From AC-49 sp963766605 (GTDB lineage: Bacteria > Actinomycetota > Thermoleophilia > Solirubrobacterales > Solirubrobacteraceae): DNA of 64,000 nucleotides. Of the stretch, positions 56,504-64,000 are shown piece by piece. The notes beneath the pieces are model-generated. The model ran no database searches, was not told the origin of the DNA, and saw only the letters and a program-made list of their open reading frames with translations. The stretch spans positions 62,001 through 126,000 of the forward strand of contig CAVYAT010000004.1 of the NCBI GenBank assembly GCA_963766605.1, in the 5' to 3' direction. A program made the translations under genes and the position numbers. Position 1 is the first letter of the stretch. Each line of letters opens with the position of its first letter.

Positions 56504-57903
56504 GCCGCCTGCGGATTCGCGACCGGGTGACGATCGCGGCGGCGCTGACGCTCGCCGCCGGCCTCGCGGTCCTCACGCTGGCCGTCGCGCTGCTGCTGGC
56601 CAACCGCCTCGACCACGACGCCACTGCGGTGCTGCATGCGCGGGCCGGCGCCGTCCTGACCACGCTCAGCGTCAGCGACGGTCGCATCCACGTGCACGAA
56701 CCGCCCAACGACGAGCTGCTGGACCACGACACGTGGGTGTTCGACACCGAGGGCGCCGTGGTGCGCGCCGATGCGTCCGCGGCCAGCCAGGCCGCCGCCG
56801 ACACGCTCGCGCGGATGCCGCCGGGCGCGACCCGCACGCTGCCCAAGTCCAAGCTCCTGACCGTGGCGGCCCAGGGCGCCGACGGGCGGCGTGCGGGAAC
56901 GGTGGTCGTCGGCGTGGACCTCGTTCCCTACCACCACACCGAGCACATCGCGTTGGCCGGGATGATCGCTCTGGACCTGTTCGTCCTGATCGCCGGCGCA
57001 CTCGTCGCGCGGCGGGCGGTCGGCGTCGCGCTGCGCCCGGTGGCCGACATGACCGCCAAGGCGGCGGAGTGGAGCGACCACGACCTCGACCAGCGCTTCG
57101 ACCTCGGCGTCCCGCGCGACGAGCTGACCGCCCTGTCGGCGACGCTCGACGGCCTGCTCGCGCGAATAGGGGCGAGCATTCGCCACGAGCAACGGCTGTC
57201 GGTCGAGGTCGCGCACGAGCTCAACACCCCGCTCGCCGGCCTGCGGGCCGAGGCGGAGCTGGCCCTGCGGTCGCAGGCCACCGACGCGGAGATGCGCGAC
57301 GCGCTCGACCACATCCTGCGCACGACCGATCGCATGGCGGCGGTGATCAGCACGCTGCTCAGCGTCGCCCGCAGCAGCGCCGACCACTCACCCGGATCCT
57401 GCAGCGCGGCCGATGCCCTGGGCGGCGCGATCGACGCAGTCGCCCAACAGGCGAGTGCCGGGGGCATCCAGATTCATGTCGACGCCCCCGATCCGTCGAT
57501 ACTCGTCGGCGGCGACCACAACCTCGTCGCCCAGGCGCTGCATCCGCTGCTCGACAACGCGATGCACCACGCGCGCTACCGGGTCGACGTCGCCCTGGAG
57601 CGACGCCACGACCAGGTCGTGTTCAGCGTGCGCGACGACGGGCCCGGCCTCGATCCGGCGCTGCTCGAGCGGATCTTCGATCCCGGCACGAGCGGTCGCG
57701 GCAGCGCCGGCCTCGGGCTGGCGCTGGCCCGCCGGCTGGCGCGCACGTCGGCGGGAGACGTCGTCGCGGTGCCGTCGGATCACGGGGCCTGTTTCGAGCT
57801 GCGCATGCCGGCGATCGCCCCGTGGCGCGGGGATGCGGGCGAGGATCGCGGTCAGGACGGCGCGGCGAACCCCGCGCACAGCGTCTCGATCAGGCACCGG
57901 TAG
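56500..57903 (+). CDS. Sensor histidine kinase
   Basis: A 467-residue membrane sensor kinase. Two membrane segments (residues 10-35, VTIAAALTLAAGLAVLTLAV; and about 150-172, IALAGMIALDLFVLIAGALV) flank an extracytoplasmic domain of about 110 residues. A HAMP-like linker (RPVADMTAKAAEWSDHDLDQ) leads to the dimerisation helix with the phospho-acceptor in EVAHELNTPLAGLRAEAEL, and the ATPase domain has HPLLDNAMHHARYRVDVAL (N box), VRDDGPGLDPALLERIFD (G1) and GSAGLGLALARRLAR (G2). It pairs with the regulator upstream. The signal it senses is unknown. Confidence 0.9.
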   Translation: MSRLRIRDRVTIAAALTLAAGLAVLTLAVALLLANRLDHDATAVLHARAGAVLTTLSVSDGRIHVHEPPNDELLDHDTWVFDTEGAVVRADASAASQAAADTLARMPPGATRTLPKSKLLTVAAQGADGRRAGTVVVGVDLVPYHHTEHIALAGMIALDLFVLIAGALVARRAVGVALRPVADMTAKAAEWSDHDLDQRFDLGVPRDELTALSATLDGLLARIGASIRHEQRLSVEVAHELNTPLAGLRAEAELALRSQATDAEMRDALDHILRTTDRMAAVISTLLSVARSSADHSPGSCSAADALGGAIDAVAQQASAGGIQIHVDAPDPSILVGGDHNLVAQALHPLLDNAMHHARYRVDVALERRHDQVVFSVRDDGPGLDPALLERIFDPGTSGRGSAGLGLALARRLARTSAGDVVAVPSDHGACFELRMPAIAPWRGDAGEDRGQDGAANPAHSVSIRHR

Positions 57904-57985
57904 GACTGGTCGAAAGCGCACTGTCCGCAACGAATCTGCGCACCCCGCTGCCCCCGCCGCCCGTCTCGCTATGGTCGAACGACCG

Positions 57986-59776
57986 ATGACCACGAGCCTC
58001 GAAGACGCTCTCCACGAGCATTTCGGCTTCCCCGCCTTCCGCCGCGGGCAGGAGGAGGCCGTGCGCGCGGCGGCCGAGAACCGCGACGTGCTGGTCGTCA
58101 TGCCGACCGGCGCCGGCAAGTCGCTCTGCTACCAGCTGCCGGCGCTGCTGCGCGACGACCTGTCGATCGTCGTCTCGCCGCTCGTCTCGTTGATGGCCGA
58201 CCAGGTCACCGCGCTGCGCGCCCGTGCGCCGGGGCGCGTCGAGCTCGTCAACGCCCAGCAGGACGCGGCGACCAACCAGGACGTCCTCGCACGCGCCCGC
58301 GCGGGCGAGCTTCGGCTGCTGTACGTCGCGCCCGAGCGGTTCAGCTCGCCCGGCTTCCTCGAGGCGTTGCGCGAAACGCCGATCGGGCTGTTCGTGGTCG
58401 ACGAGGCGCACTGCGTCTCGCAGTGGGGGCACGACTTCCGCCCTGACTACTTCCGCCTCGCCGATGCCGCCCGCTGGCTGGGCGCCGCCGCGATCGTTGC
58501 GTCGACCGCAACGGCGACGCCGCAGGTCGCGGCCGACATCGCCGCGCGCCTGAAACTCTCAGACCCGGTCCGCGTCTCGACCGGCTTTGACCGGCCGAAT
58601 CTGTCGTTCTGCGTCGTGCCGTGCGGCGCGGCGGCCGACAAGCACCGCCGGATCGCCGCCGCGCTGGAAGACCCGGCGGCCCGCCCGGCGATCGTCTACG
58701 CCGGGACGCGGCGCGGCGCCGACGCGCTCGCCCAGTCGCTCACCAGCGCGCTGGGCATCGAGGTCCCCGCCTACCACGCCGGCCTGGCCCGCGACGCCCG
58801 CGCCGAGGCGCAGCGGCGCTTCATGGATGGCGAGGTCGAGGTCGTCGTCGCCACCAACGCGTTCGGCATGGGCGTCGACAAGGCCGACGTCCGGACGGTG
58901 GCCCACGAGTCGGTCCCGTCGTCGCTGGAGGCCTACTACCAGGAGGCCGGCCGCGCCGGGCGCGACGGGCAGCCGGCCCGGGCGCTGCTGTTCGCCGCCC
59001 AGCGCGACAAGGGCCTGCACGTGTTCTTCATCGAACGCGGCGAAGTCGGCGAGGACCGCATCGCCCAGGTCGCCCGTCGGCTGCTCGGCGACGCGGTCGA
59101 CGGCCGCTACGACCTGCCGCTCGGCGACGTCGCCCCCGATCCCGACGACGCCGACCGTGTGCGCGCGGTCATCGGCCACCTCGCCCAGGCCGGCGTCATC
59201 GCGCCGTCGCCGGCGGCGGTCGACCGGCTGCGCGGGCGAGTGCTCGCGCCGTTCGATGGGCGTGCGCGCGGGGCCTGTCGGGTGCTCGCCGCCGAGGGGA
59301 CGCGGGCGCGCTGGCGCCAGTACCGCGCGATCTGGGCCTACGTCGAGGGCGACCGTTGCCGCCGTGAGACGATCCTGCGCCACTTCGGCGACCCGTCGGC
59401 ACCCGAGCCGCACGTGCCGTGCTGCGACGTCTGCGCGCCCGAGACGATCGCGGGGCTGACGGCGGCGGCCGGTGCGCGGATGCGCGCCGACTCCGGCGGC
59501 AACGGCGGCCCGGTCATCACCGATCTTGACGAGGCGATCGTCGGCGTCGTCAGCACGGCGCACCCGCCGCTGGGCCGCAACAAGGTCGTCGAGGTCCTGC
59601 GCGGCGGGCGCTCGAAGGTCGTGCTGCGCAACTCGTGGGATGGACTGCCAGGCTACGGCGCGTTCGACTACCTGCGCGCGCAGGACGTGCTCGACCGCGT
59701 CGATGCGCTGCTCGCCGAGGGGCGGATCAGCTCGACCGGCGGCGCCTACCCGACGCTGCGCGCGGTGGCCGTGTGA
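57986..59776 (+). CDS. recQ: RecQ-family ATP-dependent DNA helicase
   Basis: A 596-residue superfamily 2 helicase. Motifs in order: FRRGQEEAVRAAAENRDV (motif 0), VVMPTGAGKSLCYQLPAL (I), VVSPLVSLMADQV (Ia), FVVDEAHCVSQWGHDFRPDY (II with DEAH), ASTATATPQVAADIAARL (III), and motifs IV-VI including VVATNAFGMGVDKADVRTVA and YYQEAGRAGRDGQPARALL. The zinc-binding subdomain is CRRETILRHFGDP and CCDVCAPETI, and a winged-helix-like end follows. An HRDC domain is not evident. ATG 57986 (TTSLEDALHEHFGFP) is chosen; an ATG 15 bases upstream is possible. Stop overlaps purN by GTGA. Confidence 0.93.
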   Translation: MTTSLEDALHEHFGFPAFRRGQEEAVRAAAENRDVLVVMPTGAGKSLCYQLPALLRDDLSIVVSPLVSLMADQVTALRARAPGRVELVNAQQDAATNQDVLARARAGELRLLYVAPERFSSPGFLEALRETPIGLFVVDEAHCVSQWGHDFRPDYFRLADAARWLGAAAIVASTATATPQVAADIAARLKLSDPVRVSTGFDRPNLSFCVVPCGAAADKHRRIAAALEDPAARPAIVYAGTRRGADALAQSLTSALGIEVPAYHAGLARDARAEAQRRFMDGEVEVVVATNAFGMGVDKADVRTVAHESVPSSLEAYYQEAGRAGRDGQPARALLFAAQRDKGLHVFFIERGEVGEDRIAQVARRLLGDAVDGRYDLPLGDVAPDPDDADRVRAVIGHLAQAGVIAPSPAAVDRLRGRVLAPFDGRARGACRVLAAEGTRARWRQYRAIWAYVEGDRCRRETILRHFGDPSAPEPHVPCCDVCAPETIAGLTAAAGARMRADSGGNGGPVITDLDEAIVGVVSTAHPPLGRNKVVEVLRGGRSKVVLRNSWDGLPGYGAFDYLRAQDVLDRVDALLAEGRISSTGGAYPTLRAVAV

Positions 59777-60351
59777 AGGTCGGCGTCCTGGCGTCGGGCG
59801 GCGGGACGAACCTCCAGGCGCTGATCGACACCGTGCACGGCCGTGACGCTGAGATCGTCGCCGTGGCCAGCGACCGGCCGGATGCGCACGCGCTGACGCG
59901 CGCGCGGGACGCGGGCATCCAAACCGCCGTCTTCCTGCGTGGCGACTACCCCGACCGCCCCGCCCGCGATGCCGCGATTGCCGACTGGCTCGATGCGCGC
60001 GAGGTGCAGCTCGTCGTCCTCGCCGGCTACATGGCCCTGCTCCACGCCGACTTCATCGCCCGCTTCCGCGGGCGCATCCTCAACGTGCATCCGTCGCTGC
60101 TGCCCAAGTACCCCGGCCTCGACGCGGTCGGGCAGGCGATCGCGGCCGGGGAGGATGAGTTCGGCGTGACCGTCCACCTCGTCGACGAGGGCATGGACAC
60201 GGGGCCGATCGTGCTCCAGGAGGCCGTCACCCTGCCCGGCGCCACCGATGCGTCACAGGTGCTCGAGGCGCTCCGTCCGCTCGAGCATCGGCTGCTTCCG
60301 CAGGCCGTTCGTCAGGCGGCGTCCTCGTCGTCGTCCTCGTCCTCGCCGTAG
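59773..60351 (+). CDS. purN: Phosphoribosylglycinamide formyltransferase
   Basis: A 192-residue formyltetrahydrofolate-dependent transformylase. Motifs are KVGVLASGGGTNLQALIDTV, VAVASDRPDAHALTRARDAG, LVVLAGYMALLHADFIARF, ILNVHPSLLPKYPGLDAVGQ (catalytic Asn-His) and FGVTVHLVDEGMDTGPIVLQ (catalytic Asp). After the normal end VLEALRPLEHRLLPQAV there is a run of eight serines. That tail arises where the gene overlaps the last codons of the convergent acidic ORF. GTG start at 59773 overlaps the recQ stop. Confidence 0.94.
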   Translation: MKVGVLASGGGTNLQALIDTVHGRDAEIVAVASDRPDAHALTRARDAGIQTAVFLRGDYPDRPARDAAIADWLDAREVQLVVLAGYMALLHADFIARFRGRILNVHPSLLPKYPGLDAVGQAIAAGEDEFGVTVHLVDEGMDTGPIVLQEAVTLPGATDASQVLEALRPLEHRLLPQAVRQAASSSSSSSSP

Positions 60352-60464
60352 CTGTCGTCATCCTCGACGTCGGGATCGTCGAACCCGAGGTCATCGTCGA
60401 CGACGACATCGTCGTCCTCGTACTCGCTGACGGGGGTCGCAAACTGCTCCATCACCTCGGTCAC
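60312..60464 (-). CDS. Small highly acidic protein, 50 residues
   Basis: A 50-residue frame from GTG 60464 (VTEVMEQFATPVSEYEDDDV) to a stop at 60312, more than half Asp and Glu, with runs DDDLGFDDPDVEDDD and GEDEDDDEDAA. A Shine-Dalgarno sequence (AGGAGCGGAG) precedes the start by about four bases, the main evidence for translation. It converges on purN with a 40-base overlap and is divergent from purH. Such proteins may be disordered interaction partners or sit in larger complexes; I know of no family. Confidence 0.5.
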   Translation of the reverse strand: MTEVMEQFATPVSEYEDDDVVVDDDLGFDDPDVEDDDSYGEDEDDDEDAA

Positions 60465-60600
60465 TTCTCCGCTCCTGCCTCGGGGTTGGCGGACATGATG
60501 CCCGACTCGGGCCCAGATGAATCGTTCGGTCCGACTGACACGCGGATATCCTGCTGCAATCGCCGAGGCCGCCGACATCGAGGTCACCCAGCCGGGTGCC

Positions 60601-62145
60601 GTGCGTGTGCGCCGCGCGGTGCTGTCGGTCTCCGACAAGCGCGGGATCGTCGAGTTCGCTCGCGGGCTGGCCGATCTCGACATCGAGATCGTCTCGACCG
60701 GCGGGACGGCCGCGGCGCTGGACGCCGCGAACATTCCGGTCCGCACGATCGACGACTTCACCGGGTTCCCGGAGATCATGGACGGGCGCGTCAAGACGTT
60801 GCACCCCAAGCTCTACGCCGGGCTGCTCGCGGCGCGCGACGACAAGGCCCATCTCGGCCAGGTCGCCGAGCACGACATCGAGCTCGTCGACCTCGTGTGC
60901 GTGAACCTCTACCCGTTCGAGCGCACGGCGGGCCGGCGCGGCGTCAGCGATGCCGAGGTGATCGAGAACATCGACGTCGGCGGCCCGACGATGATCCGCG
61001 CCGCGGCCAAGAACTTCGCCTTCGCCGCCGTCGTCGTCAATCCCGAGGCCTACGACGCGGTGCTCGAGGAGCTCCGCGACGCCGACGTGATGCTGTCGCT
61101 GGCGACGCGCGAGGCGCTGGCCGCCGATGCGTTCGCCTATACCGCCCGCTACGACACCGCGATCGCGCGCTGGTTCGCGGAACGCGGCGAGGACTTCCCC
61201 GATCTGTTCGTACGCGCCTACGAGAAGCTCGTCGACCTCCCCTACGGCGAGAACCCGCATCAGCGCGCGGCGTACTACCAGCAGGTTGGGGCGCGCGCCC
61301 ACGTGCTGTCGATGGTCCGCCAGCACCACGGCCGCCAGCTGTCCTACAACAACCTGCTCGACCTCGACGCGGCGCGGCGCGTGATCCGCGACTTCGAGGT
61401 TCCTGCCTGCTCGATCGTCAAGCACAACAACCCGTGCGGGGCGGGGCTGGGGGCGACAGCGCTCGATGCCTACTCGCACGCGCTGGCCTGCGACCCGCTG
61501 AGCGCGTTCGGCGGGATCGTCGCCCTGAACCGGCCGGTCGACAAAGAGCTGGCCGAGCGCGTCCACGAGCAGTTCATCGAGGTCCTGATCGCGCCGGCGT
61601 TCGACGATGGCGCGCTCGAGGTACTCATGCAGAAGGAGAACGTCCGGCTGCTCGAGGACCAGGAGCGCCGACTGCCCTACCTCGGCGAGCCGGAGGTCAA
61701 GCAGGTCACGGGCGGCCTGCTCGTGCAGGACCCCGACTCCGATCGCGACGACCGCGAGAACATGGAGGTCGTCACCCAGCGCCAGCCGACCGACGAGGAG
61801 TGGGGCGACCTGCTGTTCGCATGGCGCATCTGCCGCCACGTGAAGTCCAATGCGATCGTGCTGGCGCGCGCGCTGGCGACGGTCGGGATCGGCGCCGGCC
61901 AGACGAGCCGCGTCGACTCGGTGCGGATCGCGATCGAGAAGGCCCGCGTCGACTCGTTCGAAGGCATCGTGATGGCGTCGGACGCGTTCTTCCCGTTCTC
62001 CGACGGTCCCGAGCTGGCGATCGAGGCCGGCGTGCGGGCGATCATCCAGCCGGGCGGCTCGGTCCGCGACAGCGAGGTCGTGGACGCGGCCGACGCGGCG
62101 GGCGTCGCCATGGTGTTCACCAAGCGCCGCCACTTCCGGCACTAG
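60601..62145 (+). CDS. purH: Bifunctional AICAR transformylase/IMP cyclohydrolase
   Basis: About 514 residues. The N-terminal IMP cyclohydrolase (residues 1-195) has AVLSVSDKRGIVEFARGLAD, IVSTGGTAAALD, GRVKTLHPKLYAGLLA and ENIDVGGPTMIRAAAKN; the transformylase half has PYGENPHQRAAYYQQ, LSYNNLLDLDAARRVI, CSIVKHNNPCGAGLG, DPLSAFGGIVALNR and KSNAIVLARALATVGIGAGQ, with the end MVFTKRRHFRH. GTG 60601 (VRVRRAVLSVSD) matches the usual family start; an in-frame ATG at 60517 would add 28 atypical residues. It finishes IMP synthesis. The frame is intact. Confidence 0.94.
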   Translation: MRVRRAVLSVSDKRGIVEFARGLADLDIEIVSTGGTAAALDAANIPVRTIDDFTGFPEIMDGRVKTLHPKLYAGLLAARDDKAHLGQVAEHDIELVDLVCVNLYPFERTAGRRGVSDAEVIENIDVGGPTMIRAAAKNFAFAAVVVNPEAYDAVLEELRDADVMLSLATREALAADAFAYTARYDTAIARWFAERGEDFPDLFVRAYEKLVDLPYGENPHQRAAYYQQVGARAHVLSMVRQHHGRQLSYNNLLDLDAARRVIRDFEVPACSIVKHNNPCGAGLGATALDAYSHALACDPLSAFGGIVALNRPVDKELAERVHEQFIEVLIAPAFDDGALEVLMQKENVRLLEDQERRLPYLGEPEVKQVTGGLLVQDPDSDRDDRENMEVVTQRQPTDEEWGDLLFAWRICRHVKSNAIVLARALATVGIGAGQTSRVDSVRIAIEKARVDSFEGIVMASDAFFPFSDGPELAIEAGVRAIIQPGGSVRDSEVVDAADAAGVAMVFTKRRHFRH

Positions 62146-62250
62146 TCCAGGGGCGCGGCGATCACCGACCGGCGGCGTCCTCGACCCTTGAAATGCGGAG
62201 CATTCCTGCGGGTCTGCGTTCTGGCCGGTCGGCGCCGCCGCGCCCCTGGA
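62146..62250 (+). other. Long structured element between purH and ridA
   Basis: Right after the purH stop, TCCAGGGGCGCGGCG (62146-62160) pairs exactly with 62236-62250, and CCGACCGGC (62165-62173) pairs exactly with 62224-62232. Inside, GACCC (62183-62187) pairs with GGGTC (62210-62214) and AATGC (62192-62196) with GCATT (62200-62204) around GGA. The whole 105 bases fold into one extended, nested hairpin with four helices, ending just before the ridA ribosome site. It may be a terminator, an attenuator or a regulatory RNA. Confidence 0.75.
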
Positions 62251-62266
62251 CGTGCCTGGGGGGACC

Positions 62267-62656
62267 ATGATTGAGCGACATGGCTCCGGCAGTCCGTTCG
62301 AGGCGCAGGTCGGGTACTGCCGCGTCGTTCGGGCCGGGGACATGCTGCACGTCGCGGGCTGCACGTCGACCGGTCCTGACGGGATCGTCCTGTACCCGGG
62401 CGATGCCTACGAGCAGGCGCGCCAGGCGCTGACCAACGTCGGCACGGCGCTGTCCCTGGCCGGCGCGACGTTCGCCGATGTCGTGCGCTCGCGCATCTAC
62501 GTGACCGACATCTCGCGCTGGGAGGACGTCGGGCGCGCTCACGCCGAGGTCTTCGGTCAGACGCCGCCGGCCGCGACGATGGTCCAGGTCGGCGCGCTCA
62601 TCGACCCGCGGATGCTGGTCGAGTTCGAGATCGACGCGTGGATCGGCGGCGCGTAA
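62267..62656 (+). CDS. RidA (YjgF/YER057c) family protein
   Basis: A 129-residue Rid-family protein, a trimeric enamine/imine deaminase or relative. Motifs are GYCRVVRAGDMLHVAGCTST, YEQARQALTNVGTALSLAGA, DVVRSRIYVTDISRWEDVG and AATMVQVGALIDPRMLVEFE, where the arginine of the RIYVTD region and the late glutamate lie near the active-site pocket. The arginine that marks true RidA (EIxxxA end) is not certain here. ATG 62267 has a good ribosome site (GGGGGGA). It follows the structured element after purH. Confidence 0.88.
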   Translation: MIERHGSGSPFEAQVGYCRVVRAGDMLHVAGCTSTGPDGIVLYPGDAYEQARQALTNVGTALSLAGATFADVVRSRIYVTDISRWEDVGRAHAEVFGQTPPAATMVQVGALIDPRMLVEFEIDAWIGGA

Positions 62657-62687
62657 CAGACCGCCGAGCTGCGGTTGGCGACGGGCT

Positions 62688-63209
62688 TCAACTGCTGGAC
62701 GGGGTGTACAGCTCCTCCTCGGCGATAACCGGCGGCGCAACCTGCGGGTCTTCGCGGCCGGCCCGCCGGCGGCTGGAGAACATCGCGCCGCGAGCGGTCT
62801 GCTGAGGCGCGAACGTCGCGAAGCCCAGCGGTTTGCTGATGTCGTCGTAGATCGCCTCGGCGCCGCCGCGCATGAAGTAGGCCTCGTGCCAGAAGCCGGT
62901 CCCGCCGGCGTCGCGCATGAAGTCGCGCCACCACTTCTGGTGCGGCTCTGATCGCGTCCACGCCTCGAGCGTGTCGTAGTCGCGCCAGTACTGGCGCATG
63001 CCGATGTGCGGCGGGATCAGCGACCAGACGATGTCCTCGTGAACCAGTAGCCCCTCGGGCTCCGCCTTCCACGACTTGCGGATCTGTGGCCCCAGGCCGA
63101 AGAGGCGCGCGAGGCCCTTGGGCTTACGCACCCGCATCCCGAGGTAGACGACCACCATGTCCGGGTAGCCGCTGAGGTCGACGGTCTGACGGTCAACTTT
63201 GGTGGCCAT
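62688..63209 (-). CDS. DUF4188-type protein
   Basis: A 173-residue soluble protein: YPDMVVVYLGMRVRKPKGLA, LVHEDIVWSLIPPHIGMRQY, WRDYDTLEAWTRSEPHQKWW, FWHEAYFMRGGAEAIYDDIS and LGFATFAPQQTARGAMFSSR. The pattern of YLGMRV, WRDYDTLEAWTRS and WHEAYF matches the DUF4188 group, which has a dimeric alpha/beta-barrel fold like small monooxygenases. Function is unknown. TAGTGT lies six bases upstream of the ATG at 63209 with no ribosome site, fitting a leaderless start. Confidence 0.82.
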   Translation of the reverse strand: MATKVDRQTVDLSGYPDMVVVYLGMRVRKPKGLARLFGLGPQIRKSWKAEPEGLLVHEDIVWSLIPPHIGMRQYWRDYDTLEAWTRSEPHQKWWRDFMRDAGGTGFWHEAYFMRGGAEAIYDDISKPLGFATFAPQQTARGAMFSSRRRAGREDPQVAPPVIAEEELYTPSSS

Positions 63210-63215
63210 GGAGCG

Positions 63216-63221
63216 ACACTA
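63216..63221 (-). promoter_or_regulatory. Candidate -10 hexamer, leaderless start of the DUF4188 gene
   Basis: On the reverse strand TAGTGT sits six bases before the ATG at 63209, in the 16-base gap shared with the divergent helicase gene. Confidence 0.4.
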
Positions 63222-63225
63222 GCTC

Positions 63226-64000
63226 ATGGCGGTCCGTCCGGCGCGTGGCTCAGCATGCCGCGCCTTGTCCCGGTCCGGTCAGAGCCTTCGTCCTTGGCAG
63301 CAGCGTGCCGTCGCGCAGATGGAGGGCTGGGATTCCGGGCCGTTCCTGATCGCTGCCGCACCCGGCGCCGGCAAGACCCGCCCGGCCCTGCACGTCGCCC
63401 GTGAACTGCTGCGCGCCGGCGCGATCTCGCGGCTGGCGATCGTCTGCCCGACGACCCCGTTGACCCGGCAGTGGGCGGCCGCGGCCGCCGGCCTCGGCCT
63501 TCAGCTCGCGCCCGACGTCGCGCGGCCCAAGCCGCCACAGGGCTTCGACGGCGTCGCGGTCACGTACGCGCGGCTCGCCGGCTCGGGCGCGCGCTGGGGG
63601 GCGCAGTGCCCGCCCGACACGCTGGTCATCGCCGACGAGGCCCACCACCTCGGCGAGGATCTCGCGTGGGGTGAGGGCTTCAAGGCCGCGTTCGGCCGCG
63701 CCCGGCGCTGGCTGCTGCTCAGCGGCACCCCGTTTCGCAGCGACGCGAGCCCGATTCCGGGCGTCCGCTACGACGCCGCCGGGATGGCCGTGCCCGACGT
63801 CAGCTACGCCTACGCCGATGCGGTCCGCGACGCCGTCTGCCGGCCGGTGACCTTCATCCCCTACGACGGGACGCTGCGGTGGCGCAGCGGCGACGACGAG
63901 GTCGAGGCGTCGTTCGCCGACGTGCTCAGCACGCGCGAGACGGCGCGGCGCTACCGGACCGCGATCAGCGTCGGGCTGCCCGACGGCCTGCCGCGGATCC
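63226..64000 (+). CDS. DEAD/DEAH-box helicase-like protein (partial, runs off window)
   Basis: The first 258 codons of a superfamily 2 helicase. Motif Q-like LRPWQQRAVAQMEGWDSGPF is followed by motif I AAPGAGKTRPALHVARELL, motif Ia LAIVCPTTPLTRQWAAAA, motif II LVIADEAHHLGED and motif III WLLLSGTPFRSDASPI; then VSYAYADAVRDAVCRPVTFI, as in UvsW/RapA-like or type III-like helicases. The C-terminal ATPase domain is outside the window. The ATG at 63226 gives an uninterrupted frame, starting 16 bases from the divergent DUF4188 gene; no Shine-Dalgarno is seen. Its role (repair, defence or RNA) is not decidable from this half. Confidence 0.85.
   Translation, partial: MAVRPARGSACRALSRSGQSLRPWQQRAVAQMEGWDSGPFLIAAAPGAGKTRPALHVARELLRAGAISRLAIVCPTTPLTRQWAAAAAGLGLQLAPDVARPKPPQGFDGVAVTYARLAGSGARWGAQCPPDTLVIADEAHHLGEDLAWGEGFKAAFGRARRWLLLSGTPFRSDASPIPGVRYDAAGMAVPDVSYAYADAVRDAVCRPVTFIPYDGTLRWRSGDDEVEASFADVLSTRETARRYRTAISVGLPDGLPRI

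Noticed and set aside
60517..60600. Longer purH start at ATG 60517
   Set aside because: Adds 28 residues (NRSVRLTRGYPAAIAE and so on) with no counterpart in the family; GTG 60601 gives the usual N-terminus.

Overview
High-GC bacterial DNA (I estimate about 70% G+C), densely packed with many 1-4 base start/stop overlaps (ATGA, GTGA, TGATG). The gene set points to Actinomycetota: a dnaK-grpE-dnaJ-hspR operon, inositol-1-phosphate synthase next to CDP-alcohol phosphotransferase and glycosyltransferase genes, and many genes with a TAnnnT hexamer 6-9 bases before a start codon and no Shine-Dalgarno (leaderless type). A member of Thermoleophilia/Solirubrobacterales is my best guess, by inference only. 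I see no tRNA, rRNA, CRISPR array, insertion sequence or prophage, and no stretch over 300 bases lacks a gene.

Layout. 1-7.3 kb (minus): a PAS-GGDEF-EAL signalling protein cut by the window edge, pyruvate/2-oxoacid dehydrogenase E1 beta and alpha, an acetyltransferase, a small protein, a DsbA-like protein and lipoamide dehydrogenase. 7.3-10.7 kb: thiamine synthesis, with thiE on the minus strand and a TPP riboswitch driving thiO-thiS-thiG on the plus strand. 10.7-19 kb: mixed genes including argF, an RNA methyltransferase, a YceH protein and a secreted lipase. 19-26 kb (minus): a uracil-DNA-glycosylase-like protein and a probable inositol-lipid locus (GT4-PHP fusion, ino1, CDP-alcohol phosphotransferase, PAP2, large membrane protein). 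26-27.9 kb: CAP-domain protein, hydrolase, endonuclease III. 28-39.5 kb: dnaK-grpE-dnaJ-hspR, a 1599-residue secreted PKD protein, and clpB behind a promoter/operator. 40-52 kb: most of the purine pathway (GYD gene, purD, purE, purB, a CoA-transferase, purC, purS, purQ, purL, purF). 52-57.9 kb: GNAT protein, two tandem metallo-beta-lactamase paralogues, a membrane protein, and a divergent two-component system with a large palindrome between them. 58-64 kb: recQ, purN, a small acidic ORF, purH, a long structured element, ridA, a DUF4188 protein and the start of a helicase.

A striking property is the density of single-base frame changes. Eight are scattered through about 59 kb; roughly forty lie between 46.6 and 51.4 kb, where purC, purS, purQ, purL and purF are conserved residue by residue but only when read across repeated shifts, mostly +1. 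Sequence error is the simplest explanation. I have annotated those genes as interrupted CDSs over their full conserved extent.

Together the genes describe central carbon oxidation, thiamine and purine supply, heat-shock control by HspR, inositol phospholipid synthesis and several signalling proteins. Nothing here is a clear new defence or mobile system. The best candidates for new biology are the structured element between purH and ridA, the operator between the membrane protein and the two-component system, the GT4-PHP fusion and the leaderless promoter pattern.
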